In this document: positions 8,318 through 16,810 of the stretch, one piece after another
Numbering within the stretch: position 1 is the stretch's first letter
Layout of the letters: every line of letters starts with the position of its first letter
Assembly (NCBI RefSeq): GCF_042140245.1
Contig: NZ_CP159483.1
Span: forward strand, 3,796,281 to 3,860,280
Reading direction: 5' to 3'
Origin: MH13 sp042140245
GTDB lineage: Bacteria > Pseudomonadota > Alphaproteobacteria > Rhizobiales > MH13
Length of the DNA stretch: 64,000 bases
Made by a program: the position numbers and the translations under genes
Notes under the pieces: model-generated
Seen by the model: the letters and a program-made list of their open reading frames with translations, nothing else
What the model was told of the DNA's origin: nothing
Database searches by the model: none

Positions 8318-9112
8318 ATGAACACTCGTACAACACACGCTCCCATCATCCAGATGAAAGACATTGAGAAGCATTTCGGCTCGGTGATCGCGCTGGCTGG
8401 CGTCTCGGTGGATATCTATCCAGGCGAATGCCACTGCCTGCTCGGTGACAATGGCGCCGGCAAATCTACGTTCATCAAAACCATGTCGGGCGTGCACAAG
8501 CCAACGAAGGGAGAGATTCACTTCGAAGGCAAGCCGATGAACTTTGAGAACCCGCGCGATGCCATGGATGCAGGCATTGCCACGGTGCACCAACATCTGG
8601 CGATGATCCCGCTGATGTCGGTGAGCCGCAACTTCTTTATGGGCAATGAGCCCACGAAGAAGGTGATGGGCATCTCATTCTTTGACAGCAAGCAGGCTGA
8701 TCAAATCACCATGGATGAGATGCGCAAAATGGGCATCAATCTCCGTGGGCCTGATCAGGCCGTTGGAACGCTGTCCGGCGGTGAACGCCAAACGGTGGCC
8801 ATTTCACGCGCGGTGCACTTTGGCGCCAAGGTTCTCATCCTTGATGAGCCAACCTCAGCCCTTGGTGTGCGACAGACCTCCAATGTGCTGGCCACCATCG
8901 ACAAGGTGCGCAAGCAGGATGTCGCCGTGGTCTTCATCACCCACAATGTGCGCCATGCGATGGCGGTGGGGGATCGTTTCACCGTGCTCAATCGCGGCCA
9001 AACGCTTGGCACAGCGCAGCGCGGTCAGATCACGCCGGAAGAGCTGCAAGACTTGATGGCCGGTGGCCAAGAGCTTGCCACACTGGAAGGATCGCTTGGC
9101 GGCACCGTGTAA
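8318..9112 (+). CDS. Sugar ABC transporter ATP-binding protein, single-domain
   Basis: 264 residues with one complete nucleotide-binding domain: Walker A LLGDNGAGKST (about 43-53), signature TLSGGERQTVAISRA, Walker B KVLILDEPTSAL and the switch histidine in VVFITHNVRHAM. Ribose-class importers often have a fused two-domain ATPase; this one has a single domain, like fructose-type FrcA, and so should work as a homodimer. It closes the transporter operon and is followed by an intrinsic terminator at 9135. Confidence 0.9.
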   Translation: MNTRTTHAPIIQMKDIEKHFGSVIALAGVSVDIYPGECHCLLGDNGAGKSTFIKTMSGVHKPTKGEIHFEGKPMNFENPRDAMDAGIATVHQHLAMIPLMSVSRNFFMGNEPTKKVMGISFFDSKQADQITMDEMRKMGINLRGPDQAVGTLSGGERQTVAISRAVHFGAKVLILDEPTSALGVRQTSNVLATIDKVRKQDVAVVFITHNVRHAMAVGDRFTVLNRGQTLGTAQRGQITPEELQDLMAGGQELATLEGSLGGTV

Positions 9113-9134
9113 GCGTTCTTTCAGCACCTTAAAC

Positions 9135-9171
9135 ATCCCGCGTTGGCGAAGGCTGGCGCGGGATTTATTTT
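9135..9171 (+). terminator. Intrinsic terminator of the inositol-type ABC operon
   Basis: The stem ATCCCGCG (9135-9142) pairs with CGCGGGAT (9157-9164), a 14-base loop lies between, and TTATTTT follows. It is 22 bp after the ATPase stop and before mobA. Confidence 0.65.
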
Positions 9172-9204
9172 GCGCTTTGCGACCAAATCCGCCAAACAGA
9201 AAGA

Positions 9205-9768
9205 ATGCGTATTGCAGCCATCCTGACCGGCGGGAAAAGCCGCCGCATGGGCGAAGACAAAGCTCTGCTTGATCTGGGTGGTGAGCGGTTGGTGGACCGC
9301 GTCATCGCGCGGGTTTCACCCCAGGTGGATCAGGTTTGTTTGGTCGGGCCAACCGACTACGGCACCGGCCTTACAATTATTTCTGACGATCCAGCCTTTC
9401 GAGGACCGCTTGCTGGCATCTTTGGCGCTTTGGCGTGGATGGAAGCGCATCATGCTGATGTGGAGGGCTTTCTCACCGCACCAGTGGACGCGCCAAATTG
9501 CCCTCACGATCTTTATGCAAAGCTGACTGCGATGCCCGGCAGCGCCATGGCTGCCGATGCCGAACGCATCCACCCCACTTTTGCATACTGGCAGTGCGCC
9601 GAGTTGGCCAAAACACGCGATGGCGTTGATGCATCAGGGTCGCTGCACAGCCTAGCTGAGGCGGTAGGCGCTTGGCCCGTGGCTTGGCCCACAAGCGCGC
9701 CGTTCCTGAACCTCAACACGCCGGAAGAGGCTCAGGCGTTTTTGGCGCAAGAGAAAGCGATCGGTTAG
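9205..9768 (+). CDS. mobA: Molybdenum cofactor guanylyltransferase, MobA
   Basis: 187 residues, the usual length. The N-terminal nucleotide-binding loop is LTGGKSRRMGEDKALLDLGG, followed by LVGPTDYG, FRGPLAGIFGAL and the metal-binding TAPVDAPNCP. MobA joins GMP from GTP to molybdopterin to make the guanine dinucleotide cofactor. It sits alone between the transporter and the RLP unit; its last bases overlap the stop of the minus-strand RLP gene. No other molybdenum gene is in the window. Confidence 0.85.
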   Translation: MRIAAILTGGKSRRMGEDKALLDLGGERLVDRVIARVSPQVDQVCLVGPTDYGTGLTIISDDPAFRGPLAGIFGALAWMEAHHADVEGFLTAPVDAPNCPHDLYAKLTAMPGSAMAADAERIHPTFAYWQCAELAKTRDGVDASGSLHSLAEAVGAWPVAWPTSAPFLNLNTPEEAQAFLAQEKAIG

Positions 9769-10895
9769 AGGCTTGCGTCGATGGCTTTGTGCAGTTCGGC
9801 CAATGCTTGGCCAATCTTATCGCCGTAGCGCAACAGGTTACCGCCAAGCAGAAACACTGCGTCCTCGCCATACATGTCGATCATGTCGGTTGCGCGTTCT
9901 ACGCTCATGCCACCACCTGGAGAAGGCAAGATACCTGGACCGGGTGCGCTATCATTGCGGCAAGCATCAGCAATCGAACGGCATTCTTCAGCGGTAAAGC
10001 CAAAACGCCCACCGACATTGGGAAACACTGAAATGTCCGAGCCTGCGATGCGTTGTAACGTGCCCAACATCATCGCGTGACTAAAACCGGTGTCTTTGGA
10101 AAGGACGTAGGGGCCGAGGAAGCTTGGATGCGTCATCACCGGCATATCAAGCGTGTCGTCGCGGGCAATGCGGCGCACAAGATCGAACCCAAACAGCCCT
10201 GGCATGATGAGAAGCCCGTGCGCGCCGTTCTCTTTGGCGAAGCGAGCATTTTCCATCAAGTCTTCGCTGTGCCCGGCAAGACCGGCAAAGTAGAGCGTGG
10301 TGCGACCGGTTTCCTGGTTGGCTTTGGCTATCGCCTCACCGATGCGCTGCACACGCTCGCGGAACGGCGCACAGGGCTGGTCGGTCAGGCCATGGTCTTC
10401 TTTCACCAGATGCGCACCACCAACGGCGCACTGATAAGCAATGTCAGCCAGCCTTTGCGCGCTGGACCCTTGCGGCTTCAGTACCGGCGAAAGCAATGGC
10501 CCACGCGGTGTACCTGCAAGTTGGCGAACGCCGGCAATGCCATAACGGGCGCCAGGATGGACGTCGGCCAGCGGACCGAGATCGATACCGATGGTTTTGA
10601 CGCCAGTCTGGATCGACGTGTTGCCCATGATCACGTTGAGGAGTTGGGGAAGCTCCGTGCCGGTGCTTTCTGGCGAATAGCTGATGACCGCCTCAAACAT
10701 CCCATCGCCTGACGGAGTGACCGTTTCCACCCGGCCCAGAACTGTGTCTTCCACAAAACCTGACGGCACCACATCGCGCGGGATTTCCACAGTCTGCTCA
10801 AGAGCAATGCCCTCCGCGCGATCCTCTGCTTCGGCTTGAGAGGATGCAAAGACGCGGTAGCTGACAGTGAACCTATGTGCATTTTTAGCTTGCAT
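9765..10895 (-). CDS. RuBisCO-like protein (form IV RLP)
   Basis: 376 residues, shorter than a true RuBisCO large chain (about 450-475). An N-terminal alpha/beta domain covers about 1-125 and a TIM barrel the rest. By eye, K140 in LLSPVLKPQ matches RuBisCO K175, but the K177 position is Gln. K165 in AHLVKEDHGL matches the carbamylated K201 and D167 matches D203, while H168 replaces E204. H256 is in MPVMTHPSF. The mobile loop reads FPNVGGRFGF without the catalytic lysine, and the phosphate-binding GGN is at 351-353. CO2 fixation is therefore not expected. Known RLPs act as enolases, isomerases or decarboxylases on phosphorylated keto-pentoses. It is the last gene after a split transketolase, with a TAATG overlap, and faces an mtnK-mtnA unit. 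Confidence 0.88.
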   Translation of the reverse strand: MQAKNAHRFTVSYRVFASSQAEAEDRAEGIALEQTVEIPRDVVPSGFVEDTVLGRVETVTPSGDGMFEAVISYSPESTGTELPQLLNVIMGNTSIQTGVKTIGIDLGPLADVHPGARYGIAGVRQLAGTPRGPLLSPVLKPQGSSAQRLADIAYQCAVGGAHLVKEDHGLTDQPCAPFRERVQRIGEAIAKANQETGRTTLYFAGLAGHSEDLMENARFAKENGAHGLLIMPGLFGFDLVRRIARDDTLDMPVMTHPSFLGPYVLSKDTGFSHAMMLGTLQRIAGSDISVFPNVGGRFGFTAEECRSIADACRNDSAPGPGILPSPGGGMSVERATDMIDMYGEDAVFLLGGNLLRYGDKIGQALAELHKAIDASL

Positions 10896-11899
10896 TAGAG
10901 GCCCTCGGCTTTGACGGTGGAGTGGACAGCGTCGACGCGGGCGGTGGTCAGATCATCTTCGGTGATGCCAAGCTGGGTGCCCAGCAGATCTTCCACGCCA
11001 GCCACCAAAGCGGTGGCGTCCAGGCCGTAGTACTTCATGAGATAACCGCGCGAGCCGCCATGGGCATAGGTGTCTTTCAGGCCCAGCCGAACCAGGCGTT
11101 TGCCCACGCCATTGTCGGCCATGATCTCAGCAAGCAGAGACCCGATGCCGCCTTCGGTGACATGGTTTTCCAGTGTCACCACACCGCCTTTGACCGACTG
11201 GATGTGGTCGAGCATCGCCTTGGCGTCGAACGGCTTGATCGTGTTGAGGTGCAAATGGCGCACCGAGACGCCCTTTTCTTCCAGGGCACCGCGTGCACGC
11301 AGCGCTTCCTCGGTGCTGATGCCCGAGGTGACGATCAGAACATCCTCACCCAGCGCCAGCTCGCGCATTTTGCCGACCTCGATCGGCGTGTCGAACAGGC
11401 GCGGGACCGAGCCGCGTAGCACACGGCAATAGACCGGGCCATCGATGCTGTCGGCAGCCTCGCAGATCGATTCCACCTCGGTGGCATCGCCTGTTTCCAG
11501 GATCGTCATGTTGGGGATCGAACGCATCACCGAGATGTCTTCAATCGCCTGGTGGGTCATGCCGCCCGGTGTCGTGACGCCGGGCAAAAAGCCCATCAGG
11601 CGCACTTTCCTGCGCGGATAGGCGATGGAGGCCATCAACTGGTCATAGGGGCGGCGATAGAGGAAGACGCCGAAGGTGTGCAGGAACGGTCGGAAGCCCG
11701 CCATGCCGAGCCCACCGGCAAAGGAGAGCATGTTCTGCTCGGCCATACCCAGAGACAAGAACTTGTCGGGATGCTTGTCGCGGAACTTGTCGATCTCACA
11801 GGATGAGGTGAGATCGGCGGACAAGCACAGCACTTCGGGGTGCGCCATGGCATAGGCTTCAAAGGCCCGCTCATAGGGGCGGCTGACCATTTCCGGCAT
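10895..11899 (-). CDS. Transketolase-like protein, C-terminal subunit
   Basis: 334 residues holding the pyrimidine-binding and C-terminal domains of transketolase. CLSADLTSS, then FLSLGMAEQNMLSFAGGLGM carries the conserved Glu that activates thiamine diphosphate, and VVTLENHVTEGGIGSLLAEIM lies in the C-terminal domain. ATG 11899 is chosen because AGGGAG lies 9 bases upstream; it begins one base after the stop of the N-terminal subunit. The two subunits form one heteromeric enzyme that moves two-carbon ketol units between sugar phosphates. Split transketolases like this are common in sugar-catabolism clusters (for example, apulose 4-phosphate transketolase of apiose breakdown), so the substrate need not be a central-metabolism sugar. 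Confidence 0.88.
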   Translation of the reverse strand: MPEMVSRPYERAFEAYAMAHPEVLCLSADLTSSCEIDKFRDKHPDKFLSLGMAEQNMLSFAGGLGMAGFRPFLHTFGVFLYRRPYDQLMASIAYPRRKVRLMGFLPGVTTPGGMTHQAIEDISVMRSIPNMTILETGDATEVESICEAADSIDGPVYCRVLRGSVPRLFDTPIEVGKMRELALGEDVLIVTSGISTEEALRARGALEEKGVSVRHLHLNTIKPFDAKAMLDHIQSVKGGVVTLENHVTEGGIGSLLAEIMADNGVGKRLVRLGLKDTYAHGGSRGYLMKYYGLDATALVAGVEDLLGTQLGITEDDLTTARVDAVHSTVKAEGL

Positions 11900-11900
11900 A

Positions 11901-12845
11901 TCAGTGCGCTCCCTGGTAATTAACAGGTTCAACGCCAAGGGCGCGGGCAATGTCGTGGTTCATCTCCGCGCGTTCCTCTTCGGACTTGAAGCGCACATAG
12001 TGCAGGCGCGGGAAGCGACGTTGCAGTGTTGGCATGCCGCGGAAGGGCGAGGTGTTGGCCAGGATGATCAGCGGCTTGCCCTTATGTTTTTCCTGCACGG
12101 CGTCACGCATCTCATCGAGCTTGTGACCATCGATGGAGACAACGGCTGCGCCAAAGTTCTCCATCTTGGTTTTGATGTCGCCAACCTCCATCACAGAGTT
12201 CATGGCGCCGTCGCACTGCTGACGGTTCACATCCATGATGGCGTAGAGATTGTCGATGCCGTGATGGGCGGCGCACTGAATGGCCTCCCAGGTCTGGCCT
12301 TCCTGCACCTCACCATCGGACATGAAGACCCAGGTTTTGCCGGTCTCTTGCTTGCGCTTGCGCGCCCAAGCAAGGCCCGCTGCGGTGGAGAAGCCAATGC
12401 CCAGCGTGCCATTGTGCACTTCCATGCCAGGCGAGTGTTCGGCACCGATCATCTCGACCGAGGACCCGTCCTTGTTGAACATTTCCAGGCCTTCTGGTGC
12501 CATGCGGCCAACCTCGATCAGCGTCGCATAGGCCACCAGTGCGTAGTGGGCAGGGGCAATGAACAGCCGGTCCAGATCGCTGCGCTCAGGGCCATTGTAA
12601 CCGGCACCGGTGTGATACGTGGGGTTGTCCGCCGAGGGCACACCGCCAAACGGCTTGGGGATCATCGGCAGAGTCGGCGCGCCAAGCTCCAACTGCTCAT
12701 TGTAGAGCCATGACAGTTGCTCAGCGGCCGAGCACGCCTGGCTCAGATACCCGCCATTGTTGCGCATCGCATGTTCAAAAACGCGACGGCGAATGCCAAG
12801 CGCTATCTCTTCAGTGGTTTTTGCGTTCCGACGGATCATGGCCAT
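11901..12845 (-). CDS. Transketolase-like protein, N-terminal subunit
   Basis: 314 residues with the diphosphate-binding domain of transketolase. EHSPGMEVHNGTLGIGFSTA covers the region before the cofactor motif, SDGEVQEGQTWEAIQCAAHH gives the GDG-type thiamine diphosphate motif (here SDGE) and MDVNRQQCDG the metal-binding end. ATG 12845 follows AGGAAGAGG. It is translated just before the C-terminal subunit and shares its transcript with the RLP. A possible promoter at 12881-12911 and a hairpin at 12964 separate it from the binding-protein gene, so transketolase-RLP may be partly independent of the transporter genes. Confidence 0.87.
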   Translation of the reverse strand: MAMIRRNAKTTEEIALGIRRRVFEHAMRNNGGYLSQACSAAEQLSWLYNEQLELGAPTLPMIPKPFGGVPSADNPTYHTGAGYNGPERSDLDRLFIAPAHYALVAYATLIEVGRMAPEGLEMFNKDGSSVEMIGAEHSPGMEVHNGTLGIGFSTAAGLAWARKRKQETGKTWVFMSDGEVQEGQTWEAIQCAAHHGIDNLYAIMDVNRQQCDGAMNSVMEVGDIKTKMENFGAAVVSIDGHKLDEMRDAVQEKHKGKPLIILANTSPFRGMPTLQRRFPRLHYVRFKSEEERAEMNHDIARALGVEPVNYQGAH

Positions 12846-12880
12846 CGTCACCTCTTCCTAAGGAAAGTCACATACTACTT

Positions 12881-12911
12881 TGCATAAGTCAGTTGGCCTG
12901 ACAATTGTCAA
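12881..12911 (-). promoter_or_regulatory. Candidate promoter/operator of the transketolase-RLP unit
   Basis: On the minus strand a perfect -35-like TTGACA (12906-12911) is followed after 18 bp by TTATGC. The -35 overlaps a perfect 12-bp palindrome, TGACAATTGTCA (12899-12910). TTGAC/GTCAA half-sites also occur in the palindrome at 16794-16809 in the same cluster, which suggests one regulator. Seen by eye only. Confidence 0.35.
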
Positions 12912-12963
12912 AAAGCTTCTCATGGTATGGTTTCCACGTCCTTCGCCCGACACCGCACACAAG

Positions 12964-12986
12964 AAGGGGGCCAATGCGGCCCCCTT
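12964..12986 (-). terminator. Hairpin between binding-protein and transketolase genes
   Basis: AAGGGGGCC (12964-12972) pairs perfectly with GGCCCCCTT (12978-12986) around a five-base loop, directly after the binding-protein stop in the direction of transcription. Only a weak CTTCTT follows, so it is more likely a partial terminator or mRNA-stabilising stem than a full stop. Confidence 0.55.
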
Positions 12987-13009
12987 GCAATCGCTTTGAC
13001 CGGTCAGCC

Positions 13010-14062
13010 TTAACGCGGTGGCAGCGGCATCCAGTCGGTCATCGCCACATCGGCATGCTGGAACTGCGGCATCGCCGAGGACAAATCATCCATGTTGGAA
13101 ATGTCGGCCTCGTTGAGGAAGTCCTGCGTGATGAGGGTTGGCGGCACCACAACTTGAGCGCCAGGGTCGCCACCGGCCAGCATGATGGCCAGGGCACGCA
13201 CGGACACTTCACCCACCACAGCAGGGTTGGTGGCAACAGTTGCTTTCCACGGGCTGCCAGGCTCGCGCATCACGGCGATATCGGCGGTGGAAACATCAGC
13301 AGAGTAGATCGAAACGTCGGAGGACATGCCAGCCTCGTTCACCGCGATGACCACGCCTTTGGCAAACTCATCATACGGGGCGAACACCACATTGATGTTG
13401 GGGTTGGCCTGGAGAACCGAACGGGCCTGATTGGCGTTGGAGTTGGCAATTGGGTTGTCCAACGTGCCAAAACGAGCAACTTCGTTGATGCCAGGGTTTT
13501 CCTCGCGGATTTCCTGCCATGCGACATCGCGGCGGTCGAGCGGGGCAATGCCTGGCACGTAGACGTAACCGGCTGTCCAATCGGTGCCATTGTCTTCAAT
13601 CGCCTGGTCGAGCGCCATACGGCCCAGCAGATAGTCTGACTGTTCGATCTGCGGGATGGATTCATTTTCCACATTCACATCGAACGCAACGACGCGGATG
13701 CCCGCATCGACGGCACGCTGAGCGGCGTCACGCATGGATTCCGTCAGGCCATGCTGGATGATGATGCCATCAACGCCAAGGGCGATCGCTTGGTCAACCA
13801 TATCAGCCTGCAAAGCAGCGTCCTGGCGGCTGTCAAACACGCGCAGGTCAACGCCAAGCGCTTCGGCTTGTGCCTCAACACCGGCCAGATAGGCTTGGAA
13901 AAAATCGCCCGTGGAGAGGTAACGCACCAGCGCGATCTGCACGTCGCCAGCGTTGTCAAACGGGGCAGGCATGTCCTGGGCAAGCGCAGCGCCCGTCATG
14001 CCGGTGGAGGCGACAAGTGCACCGGCCACCATTTTCATGAAAGTTCGTTTTGTGCCGATCAT
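13010..14062 (-). CDS. Sugar ABC transporter periplasmic binding protein (RLP cluster)
   Basis: 350 residues with a signal peptide ending near GAALAQDMP. The mature protein has the ribose-binding-protein fold: VQIALVRYLSTGDFFQAYLA, ALGVDGIIIQHGLTESM, VVAFDVNVENESIPQIEQSD and FAPYDEFAKG. GGGAG lies 9 bases before ATG. The usual aromatic and arginine positions of ribose-binding proteins cannot be matched by eye, so the ligand is open; given the downstream mtnK and mtnA, a 5-methylthio- or 5-deoxyribose-like pentose is a reasonable guess. It is the third gene of the unit, after ATPase and permease, and is followed by a stable hairpin. Confidence 0.85.
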   Translation of the reverse strand: MIGTKRTFMKMVAGALVASTGMTGAALAQDMPAPFDNAGDVQIALVRYLSTGDFFQAYLAGVEAQAEALGVDLRVFDSRQDAALQADMVDQAIALGVDGIIIQHGLTESMRDAAQRAVDAGIRVVAFDVNVENESIPQIEQSDYLLGRMALDQAIEDNGTDWTAGYVYVPGIAPLDRRDVAWQEIREENPGINEVARFGTLDNPIANSNANQARSVLQANPNINVVFAPYDEFAKGVVIAVNEAGMSSDVSIYSADVSTADIAVMREPGSPWKATVATNPAVVGEVSVRALAIMLAGGDPGAQVVVPPTLITQDFLNEADISNMDDLSSAMPQFQHADVAMTDWMPLPPR

Positions 14063-14113
14063 CGGAGTTTCTCCCTTTGTGAAGTTCGGTCTTTTTGCGA
14101 GCTGACAGCTCGG

Positions 14114-15187
14114 TTAGTGGCCCCCGCCGCGCTTGCGCGTGGAAAGGGCGAAGGTGAACATGAGTGCGACAACAAGCACGGCGCCTTTGACAAAGTCCTG
14201 GGTGTAGTAGGGCGCATTCATCATGGTGAGCCCTTGCAGCAGCACGCCGACAAAGAGCGCGCCAATGGCCGTGCCAAACGCATTGGGCTTGGCGGCACCC
14301 AGAACAGCAAAACCGATCAAGGCTGCTGCCACACTGTCGAGAAGCAGATTGTTGCCCGACGCGATGTCGCCGCGGCCAAGACGAGCCGCGAGCAAGATGC
14401 CACCGATCGAGGCCATGACGCCGGAGATCATATAGGCGGTGATCTTATAGCGATTGACGTTGGCACCGGCGAGCGCGGTGGCGCGTTCATTGGAACCGAT
14501 GGCGTACATCAGGCGGCCATGGCGGGTGAGCTCCAGGAACACCCAAACGAGCAGCCCGACGATCAAAAACACCACGACAGGCACAGGGATCAGATCTTCC
14601 AGCACGAAGTCAAACCGGTGACGGCCAAGCCAAAGAAACGCATGCGAGAAGGTGCCTTCAGCCACCTCACCGCCCGGCAAGGTCATACCGGTGGAGATGG
14701 ACCGCCCCTCGGTTGGAATGCGCTGCAGACCGATCAGCAGGAACATCATGCCCAGCGTTGCCAACAGATCGGGCACGCGCATCTTCACAATCAGCAAGCC
14801 GTTGATGAGGCCGACGAACGCTCCCATGACCAGACAGGCAAGCACGGCCACGAAGGCCGATTGTTCGAGCACGACCATCATGTAGGCGGACAGCATCAAG
14901 GCCGATGTCGCGACCGACCCAATGGAAAGATCAAAGCCGCCGACGACCAGCGTGCAGGTCACACCAAGCGCCAAAATGCCAGTGATCGCGACCGACTGGA
15001 AAATGAACGCAGCCGAGCGCGGCCCGGCAAAGCCGTTGGTGGCCAGTGAGAAGAAGACGATCAAACCCAACAACAGGCACAGAAAGCCGTAGCGGATTGC
15101 CAGATTCACCAGCGTCTGGGACCGGTCCATGCTCGGGGGAAGAGGCTTTGTGGCATCAGGCTGGGAGGTTTGCGTGTCAGTTGTCAT
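14114..15187 (-). CDS. Sugar ABC transporter permease (RLP cluster)
   Basis: 357 residues, mostly hydrophobic, of the RbsC class: VVGGFDLSIGSVATSALMLS near residue 85 is the family signature and AALIGFAVLGAAKPNAFGTA near 290 the second conserved cytoplasmic loop. The N-terminal 30 residues are hydrophilic and proline-rich. Its ATG overlaps the stop of the ATPase gene (ATGA), so translation is coupled. It moves the ligand of the binding protein at 13010 through the inner membrane. Confidence 0.88.
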   Translation of the reverse strand: MTTDTQTSQPDATKPLPPSMDRSQTLVNLAIRYGFLCLLLGLIVFFSLATNGFAGPRSAAFIFQSVAITGILALGVTCTLVVGGFDLSIGSVATSALMLSAYMMVVLEQSAFVAVLACLVMGAFVGLINGLLIVKMRVPDLLATLGMMFLLIGLQRIPTEGRSISTGMTLPGGEVAEGTFSHAFLWLGRHRFDFVLEDLIPVPVVVFLIVGLLVWVFLELTRHGRLMYAIGSNERATALAGANVNRYKITAYMISGVMASIGGILLAARLGRGDIASGNNLLLDSVAAALIGFAVLGAAKPNAFGTAIGALFVGVLLQGLTMMNAPYYTQDFVKGAVLVVALMFTFALSTRKRGGGH

Positions 15188-16710
15188 GAAGCGAGTGTTT
15201 CTGTGTTGGATGAATGAGCGGCCTGACCCGACACTTGCGCCAGGATGGCGCTCAAATCGACGGCTTCGTTGCGATGCTCGCCGACCAGGCTGTGTTCGTA
15301 GAGGACCAGAATGCGGTCAGCGATTTCCAGCGCCTCATCAAGCTCGGCGGCAAAAACGATGGTGGCGCGCTCACCGGCTGTGTCGCGGATCGAACGGCCG
15401 ATATCGCGGCGCGCGCGGATATCAACGCCTTGGAAGGGCTCATCCAGCACAAGCAATTGGCTTGCTTCGGCCATCCAACGTCCCACCATCACCTTCTGCT
15501 GATTGCCGCCTGACAGCGTGCCGATGTCATCGGCGGGTGATTGGCAGACAACGCCCAATTGCTCGATCATAGACTGTGTCGTCCGCTTTTCGCTTGCTCT
15601 GCTTAGAAACGAGAAAGGGGCATGGCGGGCCGTGAACGGCAAGGTGAGATTTTGCGTGATATCGAAGGTTGGGATAACGCCATTCGACGCGCGGTCTTTG
15701 GGCGACATGAACACACCAGCAGTGATGGCAGCTTCTGGAGAAGCAGGTTTGTAAGGCTTGCCAACCAAACGCATTTCGCCGGCCAAGGGCGTTTCCATAC
15801 CGAACAGGATCGAGGCGAGTTTGGTTTTGCCACTGCCCAAAAGCCCAGTGATCGCCACAACCTCGTTGCGGTGAACCGACAAGGTGATGGGAGCACCGCC
15901 CTCCGATAGCTTTAAGCCGTCGAGCTCGATGACAGGCTCGCCCTTGGCAGCGACATCGATATCGACGGCCGTCATGGCATGACCAAGCATGGCCGTCACC
16001 GCTCCTTCATAGTCGAGCGGCGCGGTCTGGAAGGTGCCGGAGATCTGTCCGTCGCGCATCGAGATAATGCGATCAGCGATGCGGCGAATGTCCGACATGC
16101 GGTGGGAGATGTAGAGGATCGCAACGCCCGTTTCGCGCAGATGATCGAGCAGCTTGAAGAGACGCTCTGCCTCGGTAGCCGAGAGCGACGACGTTGGCTC
16201 ATCAAGGATCAGAACTTTTGGATCCTTGGCCATGGCACGGGCGATCGCGATCAGCTGTCGTTCCGCGACACCCAAATCGGCCACTTGCGTGCGCACATCA
16301 ATATCCAGGCCCATCGCCGAGGCGATCTTGCGCGCATCGCTTCGCAGCTTGCCTTGGTTGATGAAAAACCCTGCACCCGGCTCGTTCAACCGATCGAGCA
16401 TCAAATTGGAGGCCACATCAAGATCGGGGATCACGCCATCATTGATCGACTGATGAACCGTCACCACACCCGCTTCAATAGCTTGGCTTGGTGATGTGGG
16501 AGAAAACGGTTCGCCAAAAAGTTCAATGCTGCCCGCGTCCAGTGCGTGGACACCACAAAGAATTTTCACCAATGTGGATTTGCCAGCGCCGTTGGCGCCC
16601 ATCAGCACAGTGATCTGACCGGCTGGGATCGTTAGGTCGATGCCCCGCAAAACGCGGTTTGGCCCAAAGGCTTTTTCGATTCCGACGACGCGGCACGCGG
16701 CGTGTTGCAT
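15184..16710 (-). CDS. Sugar ABC transporter ATP-binding protein, two-domain RbsA type (RLP cluster)
   Basis: 508 residues with two nucleotide-binding domains. Domain 1 has Walker A VLMGANGAGKST, Walker B KVLILDEPTSSL and LGVAERQLIAIARA in place of a normal LSGGQ signature. Domain 2 has GLLGSGKTKL, which still fits the Walker A pattern, a full signature TLSGGNQQKV, and LLVLDEPFQGVD. This is the normal asymmetry of RbsA-like proteins. ATG 16710 has no clear ribosome binding site; a 39-codon reading frame in another phase starts at 16751 with GGGAG and runs over this start, so translation may be coupled to it. It is the first gene of the leftward unit, divergent from mtnK. Confidence 0.88.
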   Translation of the reverse strand: MQHAACRVVGIEKAFGPNRVLRGIDLTIPAGQITVLMGANGAGKSTLVKILCGVHALDAGSIELFGEPFSPTSPSQAIEAGVVTVHQSINDGVIPDLDVASNLMLDRLNEPGAGFFINQGKLRSDARKIASAMGLDIDVRTQVADLGVAERQLIAIARAMAKDPKVLILDEPTSSLSATEAERLFKLLDHLRETGVAILYISHRMSDIRRIADRIISMRDGQISGTFQTAPLDYEGAVTAMLGHAMTAVDIDVAAKGEPVIELDGLKLSEGGAPITLSVHRNEVVAITGLLGSGKTKLASILFGMETPLAGEMRLVGKPYKPASPEAAITAGVFMSPKDRASNGVIPTFDITQNLTLPFTARHAPFSFLSRASEKRTTQSMIEQLGVVCQSPADDIGTLSGGNQQKVMVGRWMAEASQLLVLDEPFQGVDIRARRDIGRSIRDTAGERATIVFAAELDEALEIADRILVLYEHSLVGEHRNEAVDLSAILAQVSGQAAHSSNTETLAS

Positions 16711-16751
16711 AGGCTAATGGCCTGTTTGTTGTTCGCCCATGGTTTGTCCAT
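16632..16751 (-). CDS. Possible 39-residue leader peptide overlapping the ABC ATPase start
   Basis: A reading frame starting MDKPWANNKQAISL at ATG 16751, preceded by GGGAG at a good distance, and ending at 16632 inside the ATPase gene in a different phase. The ATPase start at 16710 has no ribosome binding site of its own and an in-frame stop lies just upstream of it. Ribosomes translating this leader could reinitiate at, or expose, the ATPase start. The peptide resembles nothing I know, and it could be chance. Confidence 0.25.
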   Translation of the reverse strand: MDKPWANNKQAISLCNTPRAASSESKKPLGQTAFCGAST

Positions 16752-16793
16752 GGTTGCTCCCTGATAATGATCGTGAGCGCCCAAATGGCAAAA

Positions 16794-16810
16794 GTCAAGA
16801 GCACTTGACA
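16794..16810. promoter_or_regulatory. Candidate operator/-35 element between mtnK and the ABC operon
   Basis: GTCAAG (16794-16799) and CTTGAC (16804-16809) form a perfect inverted repeat with a 4-bp spacer, and the right arm is part of TTGACA (16805-16810), a consensus -35 for rightward transcription. CAAATGGC occurs twice, at 16782-16789 and 16809-16816. Lying midway in the 195-bp gap between the divergent units, it is the best candidate site for the SorC-type regulator at 21314; that link is inference. Confidence 0.4.

Noticed and set aside
9765..12845. Naming the RLP and transketolase as apiose-pathway enzymes (OiaX/OiaT and AptA/AptB types)
   Set aside because: The families fit, but no apiose isomerase, apulose kinase, apionate dehydrogenase or DUF1537 kinase is present; the neighbours are mtnK and mtnA, so only family-level names are given.
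13751..15049. A 432-codon plus-strand frame antisense to the RLP-cluster binding protein and permease
   Set aside because: The translation is very rich in His, Gln and Arg, typical of a shadow of a membrane-protein gene, and the opposite strand has clear family signatures.
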